Shown piece after piece: positions 45,319 through 49,805 of a stretch of 49,805 nt of DNA. Location of the stretch: positions 1-49,805 of the forward strand of contig DRQF01000013.1 in assembly GCA_011369445.1 (NCBI GenBank), written 5' to 3'. Both the position numbers and the translations under genes were made by a program. This DNA comes from Planctomycetota bacterium (GTDB lineage Bacteria; Planctomycetota; GCA-002687715; DRQF01). Below the pieces are notes generated by a model that worked only from the letters and a program-made list of their open reading frames with translations, was not told the DNA's origin and did no database searches. How positions within the stretch are numbered: the stretch's first letter is position 1; each line of letters begins with the position of its first letter.

Positions 45319-47889
45319 ATGAATTCGTATCTACGTGTCGCCACGGTGATATCTCTTTGCGTCTTCCTGGTTCCGCTATCCGCTCAGGACGCCTCCGAGG
45401 GCGAGATTGCCGGAGCGGCCACGGCTCTTGAGTCTCCGGAGCAATACCTGGGCTACGCCTTGGGGGAGCGGTACACGCCTCATGCCCGGGTCGTGGGATG
45501 GATCGACCGACTGGCTGCGTCCTCGGATCGCGTTCGCGTGGAGCGCTATGGCCGCACCACCGAGCTCAGGGACCTTCTTCTCGTCTTCGTCACTTCGAAG
45601 GCGAACCAGGAGCGCCTTGGAGAGCTGAAGGCGCGCATGGCGAGGCTGGCCGACCCCAGACGGCTGAAGCCGGGGGAGACGCCGGAATCCTTGATCGAGG
45701 ACCTGCCCGTGTTCGTGTGGCTCTCGTACAACGTGCACGGCAATGAGACATCCTCCACCGAGGCGGCCATGAAGACCCTTTGGGAGTTGGCGTCCAAGGA
45801 CGACGAGACCACGAACAAACTGCTCGATCAGGCGGTCGTCATCATCGATCCCTGCGTGAATCCCGATGGTCGGGATCGTTATGTGAACTGGTTCAACAGC
45901 GTCGTCGGCCGACAGGGTGACCCCAATCCCCAGTCCTTCGAGCACGACGAACCATGGCCCGGTGGTCGGTTCAATCACTACTTCTTCGATCTCAACCGCG
46001 ATTGGGCGTTCATGAGCCAGATCGAAACGCGCAGCCGCATCCCCCATTTCGTCGCCTGGCATCCCCAGGTCCATGTGGACTTCCACGAGATGGGGGCGGA
46101 GAGCAGCTATTTCTTCTTCCCGGCGGATCGTCCCGTCAATCAGAATTTTCCCCACTACACGGTGAAGTGGGGAGAGATTTTCGGCCGAGGCAATGCCGCC
46201 GCGTTCGACAAGCGGGGGTGGGACTATTACACGGCGGAGTCCTTCGACCTTTTCTACCCCGGGTACGGGGACTCCTGGCCGTCTCTCCACGGCGCTATCG
46301 GGATGACGTACGAGCAGGCTGGGCATAGTCGAGCTGGCATCGTCTACCGCAGGAAGGATGACACCCTCCTTTCGCTCGCGGATCGCATGAACCACCATTT
46401 CACCGCGTCCATGTCGACGATCGGAACGGCGGTGGCGCATCGGGCGGATCTTCTGCTGGACTACCAGCGTTTCCGCGCGTCCGCGGTCGAAGAGGGCAAG
46501 GGAGGGCCGCTTCGAGAGTTCATTCTCGTGGCGGGCGATGACCTGGAGCATTCCGCGAGGCTCGTCGATCTCTTGCGAGCTCAGGAGGTCGAGATCCGGC
46601 AAGCGACGGAGGACTTCGAAGTCCGGGACGTTCACGATTACTACGGCAAGGCCTTCGAATCAAAGCGATTCCCCAAGGGCACCTATCTCATCTCCCTGGC
46701 CCAACCGACGAAGAGGCTCATCAAGACCCTCCTCGAGCCGAAAACCACGATCAAGGAACTCTACTTCTATGACGTGGCGGCCTGGAGTTTGCCCTTTGCC
46801 TTCGGGGCGGAAGCCTACTGGACGGGAGAGGACATCACCGCGCCCGCGGAGCCGGTGGTGGAAGCGACCCGCTCCGAGGGAAGCCTCGCCGAAGGCGACA
46901 GCACCTTCGGTTGGCTCGTGAGTTGGGAGCGGATGAGCGGCGTTCGCATGGCGATTAAGCTGCTCGTCCGCGACATCAAGGTCCGTGTGGCGACCAAGCC
47001 ATTCACTCTCGACGGGAAGAAGTGGAAGCGAGGGACGCTCTTCATTCCTCGCGGCGGGAACGACGTGGAATTGGAACCCGTACTCCGCGACCTCGCAGCG
47101 GAAACGGGTGCGCGGGTGATCCCTGCTCGCACCGGGATGACCGAAAAAGGGATCGATCTCGGCTCCCAGCGATTCTTGCGCCTGAGGCGTCCGCGGGTGG
47201 CGCTCATGGGAGGTCCGGGAATCTCTCCCACGTCCTTCGGTGCCACGCGCTTCCTGTTGGACGAACTCTACGGTGTGCCCTATTCGGTCTTCGCCGTCGA
47301 GGATCTGGGGCGGCTGGATCTCGAGGATTACACCGCACTGGTCTTCCCCGAGGGATTCTTCCGCTTGGACGATGCTCAGAAGAACAAGATCAAGGACTTC
47401 GCGCGGGATGGCGGCGCCGTCATCGCACTTGGGAGATCGTCTCGTCGGCTCTCCAAGGAGGGGGGCGGGGTCACGGCGATCACCACCGGCGGCGCGGAGA
47501 AGAAAAAGTCCGCGGCAGGCCGGGTCTTGAGCATCGAGGAGAGAGAAGAGCGCCGCAGGCGAGAGTCGACGCCGGGGTCCATCTTCCGGGTACGCCTGGA
47601 TCCGTCCCATCCGCTCGCCTTCGGGTATCCCCGAGAAGTGGCGGCGTTTCTGGACGGCACCCTCAGCTTCGACCCGAGTGGTGCAGGCATTCCGGTGGCA
47701 CGGTTCGCCGACGCGCCCCCTTTGGCGGGCTACATCCCTGAGAAGAAAGAAAGAGCGCTTCGGGGACGGGCCTATGCGAGCGTGCAGGGGCAGATCGTTC
47801 TCTTCGCCAACGACCCCAACTTCCGGAGTTTCTGGCACGGCCTCAGCCGCATGTTCCTGAATGCCGTCCTGCTTCTGCCGCGACGCTGA
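45319..47889 (+). CDS. Secreted M14-family zinc carboxypeptidase
   Basis: This is an 856-residue protein with a signal peptide ending PLSAQ. The M14 site is intact: His 140 and Glu 143 (NVHGNET), His 256 (VDFHEMG), substrate-binding NPDGRDRY and DLNRDW, and the catalytic Glu 332 (TYEQAG). The C-terminal about 400 residues include a domain with VALMGGPGISPTSFGATRFLLDEL and GFFRLDDAQKNKIKDFARDGGAVIALG, resembling glutamine-amidotransferase-like accessory domains seen in large M14 proteins. It probably trims peptides outside the cytoplasm. I rejected in-frame codons upstream of 45319 because they overlap the previous gene and lack a signal. Confidence 0.88.
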   Translation: MNSYLRVATVISLCVFLVPLSAQDASEGEIAGAATALESPEQYLGYALGERYTPHARVVGWIDRLAASSDRVRVERYGRTTELRDLLLVFVTSKANQERLGELKARMARLADPRRLKPGETPESLIEDLPVFVWLSYNVHGNETSSTEAAMKTLWELASKDDETTNKLLDQAVVIIDPCVNPDGRDRYVNWFNSVVGRQGDPNPQSFEHDEPWPGGRFNHYFFDLNRDWAFMSQIETRSRIPHFVAWHPQVHVDFHEMGAESSYFFFPADRPVNQNFPHYTVKWGEIFGRGNAAAFDKRGWDYYTAESFDLFYPGYGDSWPSLHGAIGMTYEQAGHSRAGIVYRRKDDTLLSLADRMNHHFTASMSTIGTAVAHRADLLLDYQRFRASAVEEGKGGPLREFILVAGDDLEHSARLVDLLRAQEVEIRQATEDFEVRDVHDYYGKAFESKRFPKGTYLISLAQPTKRLIKTLLEPKTTIKELYFYDVAAWSLPFAFGAEAYWTGEDITAPAEPVVEATRSEGSLAEGDSTFGWLVSWERMSGVRMAIKLLVRDIKVRVATKPFTLDGKKWKRGTLFIPRGGNDVELEPVLRDLAAETGARVIPARTGMTEKGIDLGSQRFLRLRRPRVALMGGPGISPTSFGATRFLLDELYGVPYSVFAVEDLGRLDLEDYTALVFPEGFFRLDDAQKNKIKDFARDGGAVIALGRSSRRLSKEGGGVTAITTGGAEKKKSAAGRVLSIEEREERRRRESTPGSIFRVRLDPSHPLAFGYPREVAAFLDGTLSFDPSGAGIPVARFADAPPLAGYIPEKKERALRGRAYASVQGQIVLFANDPNFRSFWHGLSRMFLNAVLLLPRR

Positions 47890-47905
47890 AGGCCTCGAAC
47901 GCGAA

Positions 47906-47935
47906 CCGCCGCGATCCCGGAAAGGACCGCGGCGG
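47906..47935. terminator. Hairpin between convergent genes
   Basis: CCGCCGCG (47906-47913) pairs with CGCGGCGG (47928-47935), and the stem is extended after one mismatch by UCC/GGA. There is no U run on either strand. It lies in the 119-base gap between two convergent stop codons and may be a shared, weak terminator. Confidence 0.45.
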
Positions 47936-48008
47936 AAATCGATTCACGAGGGTGCTCAGGGGAGGGAGGGCGGAGCGGCGGGTCGCGTTCCCCCCCGAAT
48001 TCCCTGGT

Positions 48009-49433
48009 TCAGCGATACTTCTTGAGCACCCAGGTTCGCCACTGTTTCTCGAACTCCTTGAGAGAGGTGCCGAAACCCTTTTCGACCGCGAGGCGGATGA
48101 TCTGTTGCCCGGCCGATTCGGTCGTCGAGTTGGGGGCGGGAGGCATCCACTGCGTCATGACTCTGAGCATGTTCGCGAGCTTGTCCCGGTGTTCTTGGTA
48201 GAGCCAGTCGATGATGCTGAAGCCCTGGGCGAGATTCTCGCCGTTGAGGGAGTTGAGGGGAAGCTTCGACAGCTCGAGGAGTGAAAGCTCATCGCCCGCT
48301 TTGATGAGGCTGCGACACGTCGGGCGCCCGTCTTTCGTGTTGAACGCCTTCTTCACCACGTCACCCGCGTTCGCATAGCGACTATTCGTGCTGCAGTTGA
48401 CGCGGCTGACCTTGTCGGTGCTGAGCAGGTCCTCGGCCAGGTGACCGAAGGCTTCGGATACCCAGGCCGCGGCTCGTCCGCGGCTGCGGGTGTGCCACCA
48501 GAGCAACATGCTGCCCGTCTGGTGGATCATCGGGTTCTCGATGTCCTCGGCCCGCTTGGCGACGATCGTGATCAGCTTCTTCGAGGTGATGAGGTAGCCG
48601 GCGGGGTGCTCCCGGAAGTCCCTCTTGTCATCATCGTCGAACTTGTACTCCTCCGAATAGGTGGTGACCCAGTCCTGGAACTCCTGCACCGTCTCGAAGT
48701 GCCAGATGTCCACCTGGCCCGGCCAGAGCGAGGCTTCGGGCGGTTGGGGAACCTCGAAGGCCTCCACGTACCAGTCGTAGACCTCCTCCACTTTCTCCAT
48801 GTACTGCTCGACGAGCTTCGGCTTGATGCCCATGTGGAGGCGGAAATGGGGGGTGCTGACGACGAGGATGTCCTCGCCCGTCATCTTGCGGTGGAAATCC
48901 ATCCGCTCCCGATCCTTCTTGCCGATTTTCAGCCAAGCCCCCTTGTAGAGGACGAGCCCCTTGGCCTTTTGGATTTCCTCGAAGGAGCGCCAGATATCGT
49001 CCTCATCCTTCTTCCAGCGGCGATTCCATTTGCGCTTTTGGGTCTTCTTGATCCATCCGCCCTTGTAGGGCACGTAGCCCTTCTCCTTCATCTCCGCCTT
49101 CCGGGCCTCTTTCGTGAGTTTCTTGTACTGCTTCTTGGTGACCCAGCGGTCCTCGAATTGGACGAATCCGAGGGCCTTTCGGGCGTCCTCGTGATCCGGG
49201 TCCAGCTCCAGGACTTCCTTCATGAGTTTGCGCCCTTCCTTGCGGACGCGGGAGCTCTTCTTGTTCCTCATGGCCCAGTCCGCGACCTCGAAGAGGGCGT
49301 CCGGGTCGGTGATGTCGATGGCGTCCAGCTTCTTCTCGAGCTCCTTCTCCGGGGTCTGGGCCCGGGCGGTGGAGGGGAAAAGCAGGGCGCAGGCGAGAAA
49401 GGCGAGTGGCAAAAGAATGAAGACTTTGCGCAT
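48009..49433 (-). CDS. Secreted DUF1570-like protein with degenerate peptidase motif
   Basis: This is a 474-residue protein with a signal peptide cleaved near ARA-Q. The N-terminal 180 residues are Lys/Glu-rich and helical, with repeated GYVPYKGGWI / GLVLYKGAWL segments typical of planctomycete secreted proteins. The C-terminal half looks like a gluzincin (DUF1570-like) peptidase domain. Where HExxH should be there is HQTGS (304-308): the catalytic Glu is Gln and the second His is Ser. The later WVSEAF segment keeps the third-ligand-like Glu 327. It is probably a non-catalytic relative used for binding. It is divergent from the PRPP synthetase gene's neighbours and convergent with the M14 gene. 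Confidence 0.65.
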   Translation of the reverse strand: MRKVFILLPLAFLACALLFPSTARAQTPEKELEKKLDAIDITDPDALFEVADWAMRNKKSSRVRKEGRKLMKEVLELDPDHEDARKALGFVQFEDRWVTKKQYKKLTKEARKAEMKEKGYVPYKGGWIKKTQKRKWNRRWKKDEDDIWRSFEEIQKAKGLVLYKGAWLKIGKKDRERMDFHRKMTGEDILVVSTPHFRLHMGIKPKLVEQYMEKVEEVYDWYVEAFEVPQPPEASLWPGQVDIWHFETVQEFQDWVTTYSEEYKFDDDDKRDFREHPAGYLITSKKLITIVAKRAEDIENPMIHQTGSMLLWWHTRSRGRAAAWVSEAFGHLAEDLLSTDKVSRVNCSTNSRYANAGDVVKKAFNTKDGRPTCRSLIKAGDELSLLELSKLPLNSLNGENLAQGFSIIDWLYQEHRDKLANMLRVMTQWMPPAPNSTTESAGQQIIRLAVEKGFGTSLKEFEKQWRTWVLKKYR

Positions 49434-49601
49434 GGAAGTCGATTCTCCGGGCTGGATCGGACGAGATGGACCGTCCGTTGTTCATATTCTGTACGAATCG
49501 GGGCCGGATCAGGTCGGCTCGAATCGCTCAAAATCATAACACGGGGGTTGGGGGGATGATTCAGCGTTTTTGTGGACTCACTCCAACCCCGGGGCCCCTC
49601 G

Positions 49602-49805
49602 TCACTTCAGAAGGGCGCTCACCGACCGCTTCCGATTGATATTGAAGATCACTTTCGCGAAGAGGGGCGCTACGGACACCTCGTGGTACCACGCGTGATC
49701 CGCCGAGAATTCTGGCCCGCGCGTGACGGCGTCGGTCCCGATGAGGGCGTCAAATGTGCCGTTTTCCCGGCCCTGATCGAAAAGTTCCACGGCGCCCCCG
49801 TTGAA
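49602..49805 (-). CDS. Ribose-phosphate pyrophosphokinase, C-terminal fragment (continues past window)
   Basis: Only the last 67 codons are in the window and the frame is open to the edge. The sequence (TFDALIGTDAVTRGPEF, then HEVSVAPLFAKVIFNINRKRSVSALLK split around it) matches the end of PRPP synthetases: a TDT/TDA phosphate-loop-like turn, a V.VAPL.A..I helix and the SVS.L tail. The enzyme makes PRPP from ribose 5-phosphate and ATP. The catalytic N-terminal part lies outside, so the call is by C-terminal pattern only. Confidence 0.6.
   Translation of the reverse strand, partial: FNGGAVELFDQGRENGTFDALIGTDAVTRGPEFSADHAWYHEVSVAPLFAKVIFNINRKRSVSALLK

Overview
The window is about 50 kb of GC-rich, gene-dense bacterial chromosome with 41 supportable protein genes and no rRNA, tRNA or CRISPR array that I can see. 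Several traits point to a Planctomycetota-like (or deep PVC-like) Gram-negative bacterium. These are type II secretion-style pseudopilins, many lipoproteins, a DUF1570-like secreted protein, a PheT without the EMAP-II-type tRNA-binding insert, an F-ATPase c subunit made with a signal peptide, and an exosortase-A-type glycosyltransferase. The phylum call is inference. Nothing looks like a recent island or prophage; this is mostly a housekeeping backbone with lineage-specific envelope genes between the core operons.

Layout. (1) 1-7933: a tightly overlapping operon of a giant GspK-like/LamG protein (cut by the window start), a GspJ-like and a GspI-like pseudopilin, and an exported protein with DnaJ-type zinc knuckles. 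(2) 8013-12051: a parvulin lipoprotein, scpB, and a PpiD/SurA-like membrane chaperone with its own promoter. (3) 12100-16635, minus strand: coiled-coil lipoprotein, ndk, rqcH, TPR lipoprotein, rnpA, yidD. (4) 16727-24341: complete F-type ATP synthase operon (atpZ-like, atpI, atpB, E, F, H, A, G, D, C). A compound hairpin and a hairpin covering the ribosome-binding site separate it from aspS (24439-26223). (5) 26224-28165: short repeats, a terminator, a secreted beta-sandwich protein on the minus strand, and a 555-base leader with an inverted repeat and a promoter. (6) 28166-34532: thrS-infC-rpmI-rplT-pheS-pheT, the classical translation cluster. (7) 34540-40130: a lipoprotein, an exosortase-A-type glycosyltransferase, a radical SAM/SPASM protein, a C26 glutamine amidotransferase and glyQS. 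(8) 40229-49805: a kelch-type lipoprotein, a Wzy/O-antigen-ligase protein fused to TPRs with a small membrane partner, an M14 carboxypeptidase, a degenerate peptidase-like secreted protein, and the 3' end of a PRPP synthetase gene.

How the genes fit together. Four aminoacyl-tRNA synthetases (Asp, Thr, Phe, Gly) plus IF3, L20, L35, RNase P protein and RqcH make this a translation and ribosome-rescue region wrapped around the ATP synthase. The accessory genes deal with envelope assembly: pseudopilins, periplasmic folding factors, YidD, polysaccharide synthesis and polymerisation, and secreted hydrolases.

Most novel signal: a roughly 55-70-residue module, ending in an RG-x-x-GT...H signature reminiscent of phage tail proteins, occurs four times in the giant GspK-like protein and once in the neighbouring GspJ-like pseudopilin. 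Other notable signals are operator-like inverted repeats at the atp and thrS promoters, a hairpin masking the aspS ribosome-binding site, REP-like elements at two loci, and a DUF1570-like protein whose HExxH site is degraded.
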